Numbered from the stretch's first letter, positions 32,521 through 46,935 are shown. The stretch: DNA of 64,000 nt from Lottia gigantea (GCF_000327385.1 NW_008708986.1:5280443-5344442); one strand, 5' to 3'. The notes: generated by a model from the letters alone, not told the origin. Numbers and translations: made by a program.

Positions 32521-34900
32521 GTAAGTGCTATTTTTCACAATTGACTTTTGTCGAAAAAAGATGAAAATACAGAGATAAACACCGTACACTAAATTCCTTC
32601 GTGACCTACATTAACATACAAATACCTTTCGAAATAAGTTTCAATTAATTCGTCGTTTGGGACGCATCTTTTCCAAAACAGGGCTTTAATTAAGGAACAA
32701 CGAACACAAAAAACATTTGGAGAGTAATTCAAACGCACATTATCTAAATAGATGAACATACAAATAACATTTGTAGAAAATCATTGTACTTATATGTGTG
32801 TTATATTGGAATATGTCTGTACATTTCGAAAAGAAACTTAAAACACACAGAACACAATTGATCAGAATTAAAATATACTAAAACTCACTACAACAATAAA
32901 ACCATACTCAATAACTTTGAATTAACCTTAATGTATTGAAAAAAGAGTTTAACCATTTTGAAATGATGACGGATGTTATTTTCCGCGTTGAGATAACGTT
33001 TGCGGTCAGAATGATGTTGATACTAGTAATTGTTGGATCGTTGATTGAGAGTCTGTTTTGGCTAATAGTCAAATATCGGATTCAGCTATAGGTGATTATC
33101 TTAGATCAATTATTGAAGGACAATGTGTTTGGATTGATGTTTTTTCATATCCTGATTTTTTCCCATTAATGAAAACACAATCACATTTTACCTGAAAGGC
33201 AAAATAGGGTTTTAATGTTACATATTACATAACAATGTAGCATCGGGTCCATAAATGAAAGACAACTGCCGATTGTAGATAATTTTAGTTGTGATAAATA
33301 TCGAAAATTGTAAATTTACCAGACAAGGCGATAACAACTGTTTTAGCACTGTACTCATGCTTGGGCGATTTTTCAAAGTCTATCTCGGGAGTAAGATATT
33401 CAATTAAGTTCTGTTTAAAGAGGAGTAATAAATAATCTAGAGGGAGACATTGTCTATGCTAGATTAGGTCAAAAGTAAATTGAATTATGTATGATAACAC
33501 TGTATAGTTATCAACTGTGGACATCTTGGTTCATTGTCATCCCTAGAGATATTACTGTATCTGTTGTATACAATGTTTTGTATTATTTAACTATAGGCTG
33601 ATCAAATTGCTATTTTCAACTTGTTGTCTTCAATGGAAAGCAAGTCAACAGTCCGGTGATCGGTGCAGTTGTAGGTAAGGTCAACATATCACGCTAGAAT
33701 TTGCTAAATCCATATCCCTCTGTCAGGGATCAAGGATTGTATGTGGATGGGGAATGGAAAAAGCGTAAAGTCGTTCGTTCGTATGACACAATAAACCAAG
33801 ATCCAATAAACAAGCTATGTGTGTTAAAGATCCTTTGACTGTGATCGAAAATCAATTGCATACTATACACATCGTTGCCCGTCTTCAATAGCACAAATAG
33901 GAGAAGAAAAAACCGTAAAATTTCAAGTCAATCATTTAAAAAGCTAAAAAAGTAACTTTGGAACTTTTATGTATTATTTGCGTCTAATACCATTGTGTCA
34001 CCGCGAACGATTTTCATTCACATTTCCAAATTTTAAGCTAAAATGGGATGCTTGGGAATCCTGCAAAATGATATGAATTGATGACTTCAATGACACTTAG
34101 TTAATTATTTGACAATGATCTTCCTCATTGATAGCATTATTATACAATACAGCATACTTACAGCGTCGATAGGCCACGGCAGGTTACACGCTCTGAACAT
34201 TGTGCTTTTTATGAACACGATATCTTTAATCAATACACTTTATTCAATCTGAATTTTAAAAATGAAATTATTTCATTATTTACACAATTGAAATACATGT
34301 GTTCTTTTCACATTATTTCAATATTGCTTGCTATATTCCCTAACGATTACCTGTGGGTTTCAAGGATACGCCTTTCTTTCTTTAAGCATTGATTTTCTCT
34401 TTGCAGGTGTCTTTAATAAGAACATTATTTAATTATTGTTAAGATCTTGTCTTAGCCTTTGTACAAAGGTGGCTAATTAATAGCCTTAAGAAGTACGTGA
34501 CTACCCTTTACTTTCTCTAATCTCTCAAAAGTACATTATGGATAAAGTCAATGGTAAATTATGACAACACTATATGATATATAATCGTGGACTTTGTTAT
34601 GGCGTATAATCGCGAGCTTTGTTAGAAATAATAACCTATTGTTAATTAAAGTGTAGTATTTCGATTACTTATTGTTGTAGAATATTATGTAGTCTTCAGT
34701 TAAAATCATATTTTATCGAATTGGATGACACAACTTATTTTCAACAACATCTAGGAAGGAACGACCGGAATAATGAAAAATAAAATCACCTTACTTTCAC
34801 GTGTAGAGCAAGAATAGAAATCTCTATCTGATTGTAATAGAACCTATATAACAGAAAGGAGCATTAGTATACCCCCACTGAAGATGCATTGCATTTTGAG
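32521..34900. other. Putative intron or intergenic DNA
   Basis: No supported coding sequence. It contains the dispersed repeat at 33700-33930. Confidence 0.35.
33700..33930 (+). repeat. Dispersed repeat with a shared 3' tail, copy 1
   Basis: Contains TTAAAGATCCTTTGACTGTG, CGTTGCCCGTCTTCAATA and a terminal GTAAAATTTC. Similar order (TTAAAGATCCC, GCGTTGCCCTTCTTATTAAC, GTAAAACTCCATTTATTTC) is seen at 35920-36066, and a shorter version at 51215-51275. The shared tail suggests a retroposed SINE- or LINE-tail family (inference). Confidence 0.45.
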
Positions 34901-34904
34901 TTTA

Positions 34905-35555
34905 CAGGTCACGCAGTTGAAGCCCCTTCAGATACAAGTCACACTGTAGGTAAAGCGCATGTGGGTTGCAGATATATGTTGCAGGACATTTAGATTTAAA
35001 TACAGGTCTAGTAGGTTCAGATACAGATCACGCATGTAAAGCCCGTCTAGTCAGTGGTCTAGTGGGTGAAGCCATGTAGATAAAGATCACACAGGTAAAG
35101 CCCATTTAGATACGGGTCTTGCACGGTTTGGCCAAATTAGAGCAATTGAAGTTTATGTAGGTAGATACAGTTACAGGGGGAGAAGCTAATGTATATACAT
35201 GGATAGATAAATGTGAAGATAAAGCAGGTCATGCAGGTGAAGCCATGTAGATACAGGTCATACAGGTAAAGCCCGTTTAATTACGGGTAAACCAATATGA
35301 AGATAGATGCCACGCACGGTTAAGCTAAGTTAGATACATGTCTAGCAGTTTATGCAGGCACAGATACAGGTATAGTTGGTGAAGCTATTGTAGATACAGG
35401 TATAGCGGGCAAAGCCCATGTTGATATAGGCCCTGAAAGAGAATCCGATTTGGATATGTGTCATGCAGGTAGGCGATACCCCTGCAGATGCAGATCACGC
35501 GGGTCTAGCAGTTCAAGTCCATGCAGATACAGGTCACAAAGGTAAGGCCCATGTA
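34905..35555 (+). repeat. Degenerate minisatellite, 30-36-bp units
   Basis: About 650 bp of diverged copies built on GATACAGGTCACGCAGGTGA plus AGCCCATGTA. Local stretches translate as DTGHxGKAxx, a ten-residue pattern, but the frame is not maintained across the array. It is either a noncoding minisatellite or a decayed repeat-coding exon. Confidence 0.75.
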
Positions 35556-35919
35556 CTGACTTTTTGGTAAACAGTTAAAATGTATCGGATCCAAGACTCA
35601 ATGTAATAGACAATGTTCTTAAACTGTAGTTAAATTTGCCAGACATCCATTAAAATATAATAAAAATTTCAAATTGTTTAATGTCCTAATGTCTTAAACT
35701 ATTATATTGTCTCCTTCTCAAAGTATCTCAATCAGACTAAATGGTGGTGTAATCTTTGTCTCAAAATAAAGAAACGAATTCAGATTCTTTTAAAACTATT
35801 TTATATTCCATCAATATGAAAATATTTTCCAAAAGTTTCATTTTTATTTCATAGACAGGTCGGAATATAACCTTTTCAACCCGGTCAGTAATGCGAGTTG
35901 GATGGACTGACCTGGAAAC

Positions 35920-36066
35920 CTGAAAGGCGTCTAGTCCTGAGGCCCAGTGTTTTACAATCTGTTCATATTAAAGATCCCTAGAAAGTTGGAAATTAAAAAA
36001 GTACACTGCATAGCGTTGCCCTTCTTATTAACCCAAAGTAAGACGTAAAACTCCATTTATTTCATG
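35920..36066 (+). repeat. Dispersed repeat with a shared 3' tail, copy 2
   Basis: Ends AAAACTCCATTTATTTC; similar to 33700-33930 and 51215-51275 as described there. Confidence 0.45.
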
Positions 36067-36770
36067 TTAACTTTTTTATTCACAATTTAATTTGCACCCG
36101 TTTCTGGCCTTGATTTGACACCATTAAAAGAATAAACATAGAATTATACAACGTGGTTGTAGACAGGTTACTCTCTTAAACCACAGCAATAGTTGGTGAG
36201 GAATTTATAATTTGTTCGAACACGATTCAGTTGTTTCTGCAAAGATCAACCATGTCTCTTGAGGCACATCTAGAGTGATTATATAAAATGTTCGCTGTGG
36301 TGACTAGAATATAAGTATTATAAAATAAAATTATGAATGAATAGGTATTTCATAATGAAAAATGTTATCAGATATCTAGAAGAGTAAGTATATCCTATCT
36401 TGCCTGGTATCAATCCGAGAATAATTGTAAAAATGTTCAAGGACATCAGTGTCATTTGTAAGACACTATAATCTCTTATGACATATGGACGTATCGATGG
36501 TTTAGCTCAAAACATATGAAATGAGTTGTGAAACACTTTCAAAATAAAACCTGTTAACGTGATCGACATCTAAAGACTTTAGGGACTTTGTGTTCCAGAC
36601 TATTATTTGTCAGGTACATTTAACTCATACAATTCCTAGTTTACATTATTTAGGGCGATAATATTGTACAATAATGACAAACGTTAGTGAATATTAGTCG
36701 GAACATAATCTGAATAATACATATTATGAAGTTCATAAAATTGAAAGGCTGTTATTGTCTGGGATCCTCA

Positions 36771-36820
36771 NNNNNNNNNNNNNNNNNNNNNNNNNNNNNN
36801 NNNNNNNNNNNNNNNNNNNN
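36771..36820. other. Assembly gap (50 N)
   Basis: Fifty N in noncoding AT-rich sequence. The true size is unknown. Confidence 0.95.
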
Positions 36821-37262
36821 GAAATAAAGATCTTCACATAACAGCACGTCATGTCGTATTCAGACACGTATGAAACCTTTTAGTCCAATTGGAGATTCTA
36901 TTCATGGGACTAAAATAAAAACAAAAGCACTACAAAGATCCTAACTGCAAAACGAAACCCAGAATCAAAATTAAGAGTTTGGCTATACATAGGTAGCAGC
37001 CACCGAACTTATCATATGAAGAAGTATATCAATCATAAATGTTGAAGTATTTCATAATGAACTAAAATAGACGCTTCAGACATGTTACAGGTGAAATTGG
37101 TAGCAAGAATGGAATAATGTTAATTGCTAAAGCGATTATATCTTAAACTTTGCTTGAAAATACTGCATTGATCGTTTGCCAATAATGTTATTTTTTCTAA
37201 TTTTAGTAATAATTTTCATACTTACTTCGAAATAAGCAATTATTAAAAAAATATAACAGAGG
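36821..37262. other. No feature recognised
   Basis: AT-rich sequence between the gap and a MITE. Nothing supported. Confidence 0.4.
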
Positions 37263-37646
37263 CTTAAAGATGGGTTCCCTTATTTTGATTTATGAAAATG
37301 CGAATGCTAATATTTATATGAATAGAAAGTAGAGGTTTTTTTTATGCCTTGGAAAAATACCAGTTTGTCTCACATGTCCATAATTAATTCATAATTAGCT
37401 AAATAAGTAAAAAATTACCAGCAGAGTATCAATGAGTGGCCGATCAAGAAAGGTCAAAAATTCTTTTTTTTTTGTTTATCCAGACTATACATACATGAAC
37501 ATTTATAATTAGTTAAAACTCGTCATTATATGTAATTAAAACATAATGATATGACTAAGAATACATGATAAATCATTAGAAACACCAATTAATAAAATAG
37601 TTCGGTTATTTTAACACTAAAAAATACGGAAACCCATCTTTAAATA
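37263..37646. mobile_element. AT-rich MITE
   Basis: About 384 bp. The left end CTTAAAGATGGGTTCCCTTA and the reverse complement of the right end (TATTTAAAGATGGGTTTCCG) match closely over about 24 bp. The interior is very AT-rich and noncoding. No certain target duplication. Confidence 0.65.
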
Positions 37647-37649
37647 GAT

Positions 37650-38960
37650 TGGATGTAGCTAAAACAACCAAGAATTTTATGTATCGATTTTGAATAACAA
37701 AAAAGTCAGGTTGTGTTTTGTGATTTAGATTTAGACAAGCTCGTTATCTTGTTTTTATTGCGTGCTAAAAACTAATTTTTACTAATAATTTCTTAAAGAC
37801 GAACACTTAATGACAATTTTGATTTGACACAACCCCTCAACTTCAGTACGAAGTTGCATAATCCAACGATTGATCCGATTCTCAGATGCCGCCATTTTGA
37901 TTTTCTTTGTGAATAATTATTAACAAATATATTCAAGAATACATTATGAAAAGAATTTGGGAACTGTGGTAGGCCGTTAAAAATCCAGATTATTAAGAAG
38001 GTTCCGAACGTCCAAAAGTTGACATAACTCTTTTGGGTCTTGGATTAATTAACAACTGCAGTCACAGCTATCACATAGATTATCACATATTTCGGCCGCT
38101 CAGAACGTCTTTTAGATTCATTTCTTAATGGAAAAAAATACGAGCAACTGATGACAGCTGCAACTTTCCAGTCGTAGGAACGTTCAGGTCGACTACCAAT
38201 CCCAAGTTCCTTTTAACGACCTAGATTAGGTTAAGAGAATTATCGTAATGCTTGAATGTCTTGGATTAGTTAACAATTAGTTATTAATTAACTTCTCGAG
38301 CAATTTAACGCAAATTACGAAAAGGTAAAGCTAGGGACATAATAATATCAACATTCTCGACAAGCATAGTTGAGGTATGTTATATCCTGTAACCGATGGC
38401 AAATAAAGCTAAGATTTGCTTAGTCTTCCTGGTATAAAAATCAGACAAAATTTCCAGACACTACGGTCTTACAAGATGGGAAAACAATGACTTTCATTCT
38501 CTACAATTGAAAACAGAACTCATAATGTTCCACAGTCACGACTAACGAGGTATCATTAGGTGCTATAGTATCATGTTTAGCTGCAAGGAAAATGTTATTG
38601 ATATTCCGGAAAACAAGACAGTATAGTCCGAATCGGACTTCTGAATTTTACCCATCTAGCTCGATACAAGGTTCTAGGGGTTCTTTGATATGCCAACGAA
38701 TAAACACGATATTAGTGATCACTTCGTTGTTAATCGAAATAAGAACACTAATACCACTGTCCATGCCGGTTCCTCCTATTGCCAACTGTAAGGGATCTTC
38801 ATAGCCCAAACAAAGATGCCCAAGTCTATGTCATTTCATTTGTGAGCCAATATTTAGAATAAAGTTGCAATCTTTTGATTTTCGATTTTAAAGACATAAT
38901 TCTGCCGTTAAACAATAGATTATTTTGTAAACTTAGAAAAAAGACCGTTCTCAAACAAGC
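37650..38960. other. No feature recognised
   Basis: AT-rich intergenic sequence. Nothing supported on either strand. Confidence 0.4.
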
Positions 38961-38969
38961 AACCTTACG

Positions 38970-39100
38970 TATGTACGCGCAGTGCACGCGTGGAAAATAT
39001 GGTCACAAAACTCGCGGTCGACTGTTTTTAAGGTTTTTTTTACAGACTTTGTCTCTAGTTTACCTCAGGTCTGACCGTGATGTTACAATTTACGTCAGAA
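38970..39100 (+). repeat. Dispersed repeat, partial copy
   Basis: GCGCAGTGCACGCGTG, ATATGGTC, CAAAACTCGCGGT and CTCTAGTTTACCTCAGGT recur in the same order at 39630-39765, inside the candidate element at 39430-39822. Confidence 0.7.
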
Positions 39101-39429
39101 ACTCGGACTAACAAAATGAAGATATTGTAAACCTTAATGAAATCTCGGTCAATGAGTAATCAACCATTTTTATGTAGACTATCTTGTCAACAGCTCGTTT
39201 TCAAGACGTCAAAATGTACAATTAAATGTATTCTTGACATCTATTATTGCCAATGCTGTATTGTTGAAAAGCCGATTTAACTACGATTGTAAAAAAATGA
39301 CATGAATGGAGTTTTACGTCCTTAAGCAATTGTATTTTCTGAAAACAAAGTTTTTTAGTCAAATATATTGTTTAACAGACTAATACTTTAAAGTCACCTG
39401 TTAACATACCAGACATCGAAGAACTTAAA

Positions 39430-39822
39430 GGCCCGTTACACCAGAAAGGCGCCATTACTGAGATGCAAGATCGTGTTATGGTCGCCATATGCGAGGTATA
39501 AGCGAGCAGGATACGCCAGACATTGTCGTCAGTAATCACAGAGTCACGGCGTGTTCTGCAATGCGTTGAAAGCGCCATAGGATCGAGAAGGTCGCCAGAC
39601 ACGCTTTGGAACATCTCTTTGAGTGGTATAAAAGCGCAGTGCACGCGTGAAAAAGACCCCGAAAAACGATAGAACAAAATATGGTCCCAAAACTCGCGGT
39701 TGGAGGTTGACAGTTTTTAAGTTAGTAAGTTTTAGGGACTGTTTCTCTAGTTTATCTCAGGTTTGAGCGCGACTGGTACATTTCATTATTGCAAATGATC
39801 GCAGTCCGGTGTCACAGGGCTA
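39430..39822. mobile_element. Candidate nonautonomous DNA element
   Basis: The left end GCCCGTTACACCAG and the reverse complement of the right end (GCCCTGTGACACCGG) are similar over about 15 bp with one gap. GC content is higher than the surroundings. Its 3' part is shared with 38970-39100, supporting a mobile origin. No transposase recognised. Confidence 0.4.
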
Positions 39823-39829
39823 TTAATAT

Positions 39830-41860
39830 TATAAAAGACTTACATGTATGTGACTCGATGTACAAGTGAATACCTTTTCTTTATAATTTGAAACCACAGT
39901 CACTCAGTGACATGTGCTAGCTTGCTTTATGGTGGTTAGATCTCGGAATCTAGTCTAGACTATAAATTATAGCCCATACTTTAAGAGTTGGAAATTTAAC
40001 AAATATAGGATAATGTCGTTGTCTTGGCAATAATTTCACTTCCAAGGTAGAATGATCATAAGATCCATGTAAATTTTACGGAATCATCTATCATACGGAG
40101 AAGTTGTTTAATAAATGAAGTAAATAAAATACGTATCGTATGGAAGACCGGAGCTTCTTTCTTCTTCTTAATAGAAACCACAGTGACATGTTATTATTAA
40201 TGAATGTTTCATGAAGATATATTGCCTTATTATTTGTCAAGATATACTATTCTGGCTCTAACAACGGCTAAAATATTGTTGTCATCGGGCCCGTTCGGTT
40301 CGCCCATATAAATCATTAAAATATAAGAAATAAAATAAAAAGAATAACCCAATTAGATTATGATTGTATTGCAAAGGTCGTAAGTATTTAGAAAAAGATT
40401 TAGAAATCTATAAAACTTTCCGTATAAAGAATATTTACAATAAAATTTCTCTAGAATATTTAAATAGCCTACTTATAAATTTATATTTTTGTGTGAGATT
40501 ATGTAGTTGAGTTGGTAACTAGTCATTTTTTTCAATTTGCACCGTTTTCATTGCACAAATAAGACTTTCTGGTAGAGGTATATGTCTTATTATCTTTTCA
40601 AGCAATTTTTTTTGTGACAGTGACGTTTTTGTGACAGTGACGTCTATTTTGTACTCGTGGATTTCCGATTGCCGAGAGATTTTTTTTTGTGCTTAGTCAT
40701 TTGACTCCTTATCTGGAGAAACGATTTTTCTTTAATTCCCACACCTTGATGAAATCCCGCCCGAACCCAACTGGCATCTTGATTGAGAGCACACTTGTTG
40801 TACACTAAATGTTTCAAAAACACCCCTGTTTCAGCAGAAACATGAAATAAACTCAACGAACTGCAATTTTACATAGTGAAAACAAATGAGTGTTCGGTGC
40901 ATTTCTTTATATTCATAAAAAATAATAAATAGCCCACTTACAACCCATCAGAACGGCAAAAAGCCGGTAGGATAGGAGCTAATGATCTTTCCACATGAGG
41001 AAGTGTATCGAACAAAAACGAGGAAGCCTTTCATAATGAGAGTAGTATAAGGTGTGTAAAGGAGTAAAGAAAAACTTGCCTATCGCCATACTTACTCAAA
41101 AATAAGCTCTCTCTCGAAGCGAAGAAAAAAAAGATGATTACAGAAATTTATACTTCTGGTGTTTGAGCACCAACAGTGCCATTTTAGATGAAATCGACTT
41201 CCGTTCTACTGTCATTTTGTAAATATAAAAAAATCAACGATTCGGTTCATATTTTGCACGACTCACTTCTTTCAAATGTAACTAGCGACATGTAAAATTA
41301 GAATTCTACCCAAACATGATAACTTTCGCTGAAAAATACTCAAAGGATCATAAACTTTTCATTGACTTTTCAAATGACACTATTCCAAGAGCTGATTTGT
41401 AGCCTTTGGCATCATGGCGATTATGTCGAGAAAATAATAAGAGGAAACTTAACACGGATATTCTTTTTTTATTTGAAATATATCAGTAATGAGATCGAAT
41501 ACCTTGTTGACACGCTTTAACGATCTCCTTCCTTTGTAAGTATATGTTGGTATTGATCACTATTGATTTGTAAAGGAGTTAAAAGCTCTTTTTGACTCGT
41601 AACATTTTGAAAGTCGTCTACAAATGTGCACTTTTAAAAGTATCCCTGACCGACAAATTACTGTAGTTCATAAAGTATTAATAAAAAAAAAAAAAAAAAA
41701 AACGAGCACGCGGTCAACATATCGCTTCAATGTCAGTAGTGGCGATGAGAAGCGACAAATTTGACCATTAGCACTTAACCGATTTGATTGATTTCTTTTA
41801 GTAGGTTTTAAACTTTTCTTGCGGTTTATGTTCTCTGAAACCTTCTTACATGAAAGTAAA
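39830..41860. other. No feature recognised
   Basis: About 2 kb of AT-rich sequence with a long A-run near 41682-41702. No supported gene. Confidence 0.4.
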
Positions 41861-43120
41861 AAATGTTATTCTGCTTATTTTCATTGGTCAATGTAGTTCT
41901 TCTGCTTATTTTAACTGGTTTATGGTACTCATCTTCTGTTATATTATTTGGTTCATGGTACTTCAACAAATAGTTCTTTTGCTAATTTCAATTGTTTATG
42001 GTACTCTTTTTGCTTATGTTTAAATGTTCCTTGGTGCTCTTTTGCAAATTGTCTTTTTCAGTTCAGGATTCTTTTCTACTAATAGTTCCACTCATATATA
42101 TTGTTTCAAGGTATAAGCTCCTGTAAATATATTTTATATACATGTATTATGTATCATAGTTCTTTTGTTTACATTAATTCGTTCAAGATCATGTATACGC
42201 AAATAGTTTATTTTTTTCATTGTTTCTACACATTTTTGCTTTATGTTACCTTCATTCTAGAATATAATTTGCTTACATTTATTGATTTATGGTACTTTTT
42301 CTGGAATTAGTTCTCCTGCTTCATTTATTGGTTCATGGAACTCTTTCCAGAAATAATTCTCCTGCTTACATTTATTGATTCATGGTACTCTTCTAGAAAT
42401 AATTCTTCGGCTAACATTTATTGATTTATGGAACTTTTCTAGAATTAGTTCTTCTGTTTTTACATTTATAAGTTTATGGAACTTTTCTAAAAATTAGTTC
42501 TCTTCTGTTTACATTTATTGACTTATGGAACGAACTTTTCTAGAATTGGTTCTTCTGTTTACATTTATTAATTTATGGAACTTTTCTAGAATTGGTTTTT
42601 CTGTTTATATGTATTGATTGATTGTACTTTTCTAGAATTTGTTCTTCTGTTTATATTTATTAATTTATGGAACTTTTCTAGAATTGGTTCTTCTGTTTAC
42701 ATTTATTAATTTATGGAACTTTTCTAGAATTGGTTCTTCTGTTTACATTTATTGATTGGTGGTACTTTCCTAGAATTCGTTCTTCTGTTTACATTTATTA
42801 ATTTATGGAACTTTTCTAGAATTTGTTCTTCTGCTTACATTTATTGATGGATGGTACTTTTCTTGAATTTGTTTTTCTATTAATATTTATTGATTTATGG
42901 AACATTTCTAGAATTGGTTCTTCTGTTTGCATTTATTCATTGATGGTACTTTTCTACAATTCGTTCTTCTGTTTACATTTATTAATTTATGGAACTTTTC
43001 TTGAATTTGTTCTTCTGTTAATATTTATTGATTTATGGAACTTTTCTAGAATTAGTTTGTCTGTTTTTACTCATTGAATTATGATACTTTTCCAGAAATA
43101 TTTTTCTGTCCATAATTATA
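41860..43120 (+). repeat. Minisatellite, about 46-bp unit
   Basis: Tandem copies of GGAACTTTTCTAGAATTGGT, then TCTTCTGTTTACATTTATT and AATTTAT; adjacent copies at 42669 and 42715 set the period. Copies are regular in 42280-43080 and degenerate before that. Open frames within it (for example 42823-43077) are consequences of the repeat. Confidence 0.85.
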
Positions 43121-43129
43121 GTTCATAGT

Positions 43130-46100
43130 ACGCTTATTATGGTAAATTATAACATCTTTTCCCTGTTATTGTTTATAACACTCTAACAAGATACAGTTTA
43201 CACATATTGACACGGTGTCATTGTAACCGTTTTCATTCGATTACGAAAGAGCCAAGTATCCATGCAACCTAGTAATTTTTTTTGAAAGGGATTTGACAGA
43301 ATATATTGTGTAAAATCATATACCATACTGTTTTTCATATCCCGTCTACAGGATCCCATGTAGACAATAACATGTACAATTATATTTGATATGAGATAAC
43401 TAATTGATCAAGTTTCCTGAGAAGAGATGTTGGAATGTAGTTTCCTTAAAACATTAAAGACCCCCTATGGTATGACATGAAATATAGTTAGACAACTACT
43501 GGAAAACGATTTATGAAAGAAAGTAGGTTCAGCGGATATTCTAATGTAGGTTGAAATGTAGCAAAAAAAAAAAAGAATTTATATCAATGATTAAGTAAAT
43601 TTGGGTCGGGGAAAATTACTAAAATAAAGGGCTTTACTAAAATAAAGAGCTTTACTAAAATAAAGGCTTTAATCTTGAATTTTATGTATTTTTCAATATC
43701 ATTACATTTTTACAATGAAACTACACACATGTCCCGAAAAGATTGTAATCATTGCCTAGGTGGCCTCCCATTTTAGCCGCCACTGTCTCAGGTTGTTACA
43801 CGGCTTTACATAACTTCATCACAGATCATAAAAACTGTAAAAAAAAAAGTGATATATTTTTTTTCTATTTAAAATGTTAAATACTTTCAGCCTACTTTTC
43901 GAATTTAAACTGAAAATCTATAGCCCTCAAACTTCAAAGACAGAAAGAAATATTGTCAAGATTAAAAAAAAAAAACAAAATCGAAATATTGATTTTGAAC
44001 AGAATTCAATGTTGATGATTAGGCCTTAGCACCAGGAACACGAACAGAACAGTTGGAAGGATTAAAAATATCAATAACATTTGACCGTCTAACAAGATTG
44101 TTTGACTATTGATCACCTCCCACCAATAATCATTACATTTTTAATGGATTTTAATTGGCTTCGTATTGACATCTTGAGTGTTGACATTCGATTAATTGAT
44201 TACGTCACAAACTTCAATATACGTGGTATAGGCCTATAGAGAATCTTGTGGTTATGACAAATGCAATTTATGAAATGAGTTGGATACCAATTGCCAAGGC
44301 TCAAGATATATTTAATCCAAGCAATGAATTACACAAAAATAATGTCATATGCACGACTGAAAGATTCTTTTCATCACACAACTATCAATGTATTTTCCTT
44401 ACTTTCTATCCCGTTTCTACAAAGGAAGTGATTGCTTATATTTTTTGGTCAGTCTCTTTGCACCTTCTGCAAATGTCTTTGAGCGTAACTAATACGAATA
44501 AGATAAATAATAAATTAAAGCTTTAAATCAACCATATGGCTTTTTGATGACTATTGCAAGTCCTTTACCGTCAATTATAGTCGCCAACTCACAAAGGATA
44601 CCATCTTATTATTTTACGTTGAACATGTACATAATTAGTAATCTTATTATCCTGTGCTACGAGTTTATATTATTTATCCCAACCCGCGTGATGAACCCGG
44701 AAACAGAACTGTTGTATGGTTAATCCGTCCGATGTGACGGGGCTATTAAGTACAAATCGACGAGTTTTTGTTCATACCGTGTAACGTGATAACGAGAACA
44801 ATTAGATAAAACTCATCAATTAATATTTTTTGTCCAATCTTTAATCCAATAGCTACATTAGAATTTTTCTTTCACCTTTCAGGCAATGACATGAATATTC
44901 CATAGAGTGGCCCATAAATAATGCAATATAATATACCTTTGTAATATGAATACATTTAACATTAGTAAAATATATCCAAGCTGAGGTATTACTGGAAGGC
45001 AAATAAAAAAAAATAATCCAAATGTTCCTCGATAACAAATGTACACTTTTCTCTTGTGAATGGTAAATTGAACAGCCTGTGGTAATGAGGACTATTGAAT
45101 GGGAGTAAAATGTGACAGTTGAAGTCTCCTGGGTTTCCAGTGCGATGAGGCAAACTAGAAACTTAATGTAGCGAAGATCATGAAGGGAGCAATCGCGACA
45201 TATATCTATAGCACTAATTGATCAAATGACAACTGTTCATAATTAATTTTATCGTTTAGCTTTTCATCCGTTTCAAATGTTTTTGAAATATCATAACATG
45301 TTTAGCACACATAATTGGTTGATGATATGTTAAGGGCTATATAAAATTGCGAAACGTAAAACATTTTAGCGAATTTTTTTTCATGACAATAATACAACAT
45401 AATAGTTTAAAACTGTTTGCTCAAAAATTCCACAAAAGTAGGAAATACTTCTAGACCGAGGTGTCATGGTCAGGAGAGATCAAGGGATGTGTTGGAAGTG
45501 TTGTCAACCTCAGAAGTCTGAATAATACATCAGGCTCTTGGACAATCACAAGTAATATGAATTTGTTAAGTCTAACACAACTATGCATTTCGTTTAAATC
45601 AATTTAGTGCATTTCCTCTCAGTGGTTTCAGATTCATGCTGCCATGTCATGGGTAATGTGAATTTTCAGTGCCATGCAAACATACCGATGCCAAAATATC
45701 ATCTATTGGCATGGTTAAGAGCCTCAGACTAGGACTAGATATTAGATACGACAACACTCCGATTTCCACCAGTCAAGTCCGTCAATGTCAATCAGTCAAT
45801 GTACCTGTTGATCTGACATTCACCACAATTAAACTTAGTAATTAATTAGCATGTGGCTAGTTTTTCTGAGCTGACATGACGATGGCAGTCTGCGCCCCGG
45901 AAATCTCTTTGATCCAATTTTCCTCGTTCAAGCATCGTCTAAGGTGATTGTAATCTTAAAATCTAGCGTTAAGATTATTAACTACGCATAATTTTACAAA
46001 GAAGGAATTATTATCGTGCGTGCGTGCGTGTATATACAAATGCATTTTTGTAAATAATCGTGCTCTCCACCTTCAGAACTTAACATGGCTTATATAGCCT

Positions 46101-46935
46101 TTTAAACAGTATCTGTTCACGTGTATTCCCTCATACCCCTTTGGCTATTCGTTAGTCCACAGGAAATGAATCTAATTATATTCCATACTGATATGATGTA
46201 GTGTTCCATCACATCTAATCAAAACTTGTCTTGAGAAACTTGACTATATGCTGTCACTGACCTCCAATGACCACCATGTCGCTTCAATTACTACAATCAG
46301 CAATTACTTGTTAATTCAGGGTACAAGTTGTACCAATGCAACGCTGCATTTATAATATAAATATGGGAGAATTCGAATCGAGGTTTTACATAGCAGATTA
46401 GCAATATTTTTTCCTTCGAAAAGCAACCACGATTGAAATGGTATCACTCTTTTCAATCATTTTTTGTGAATCACCTAAATCAGAATTATAATAACATGCA
46501 GAAATATAATAATCACCATAGATTATTACAATAGTTCTCTTTGAATTGTAATTTATCGGTTCTAATGTCTAAAATATAATCAAGTTGCAAGTTGTTTATG
46601 TGCAATATGTTTTCACTGTGTATTTTTAATTGTAATGTTTTATAAATGTTATTAGTTTTCAGAATTAAACAAGAACCCTTCCAGGATAAAGGAACATGAT
46701 CTATATTGTACTATGTAGAGTTGCTTTTGTAAAGTCAATTAGCTTAAATAAGCGTTTATCAATTTCATGCTTAATTTAAATATAATATTTTTAGTTTTCT
46801 CTAAGACAAAAGAAACCAAGAACATAAAAGAAACTCAACATTTACAAATTAGTCAAGCTGTGGAAACTGTATGATCAACCGGTTATAACCTTTATAGTTA
46901 TTTAAAGTAATTTAATTTACTGACATTTTCTTTCA
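43130..46935. other. Intergenic, no gene recognised
   Basis: About 3.8 kb. It contains a short triplicate ACTAAAATAAAG(G/A)GCTTT at 43617-43675 and a GTGCGTGC microsatellite at about 46017. Nothing else is supported. Confidence 0.4.

Noticed and set aside
32226-32589. Minus-strand ORFs of 65-95 codons
   Set aside because: Overlap the better supported plus-strand exon with its splice donor; likely shadows.
33596-33674. Possible internal exon between an acceptor at 33594-33595 and GTAAGG at 33675
   Set aside because: In the frame that fits the upstream donor it stops after 20 codons, and the other frames are equally open; too weak to call.
42823-43077. Plus-strand hydrophobic repeat ORF
   Set aside because: Lies in the 46-bp minisatellite; the frame survives only over a few units.
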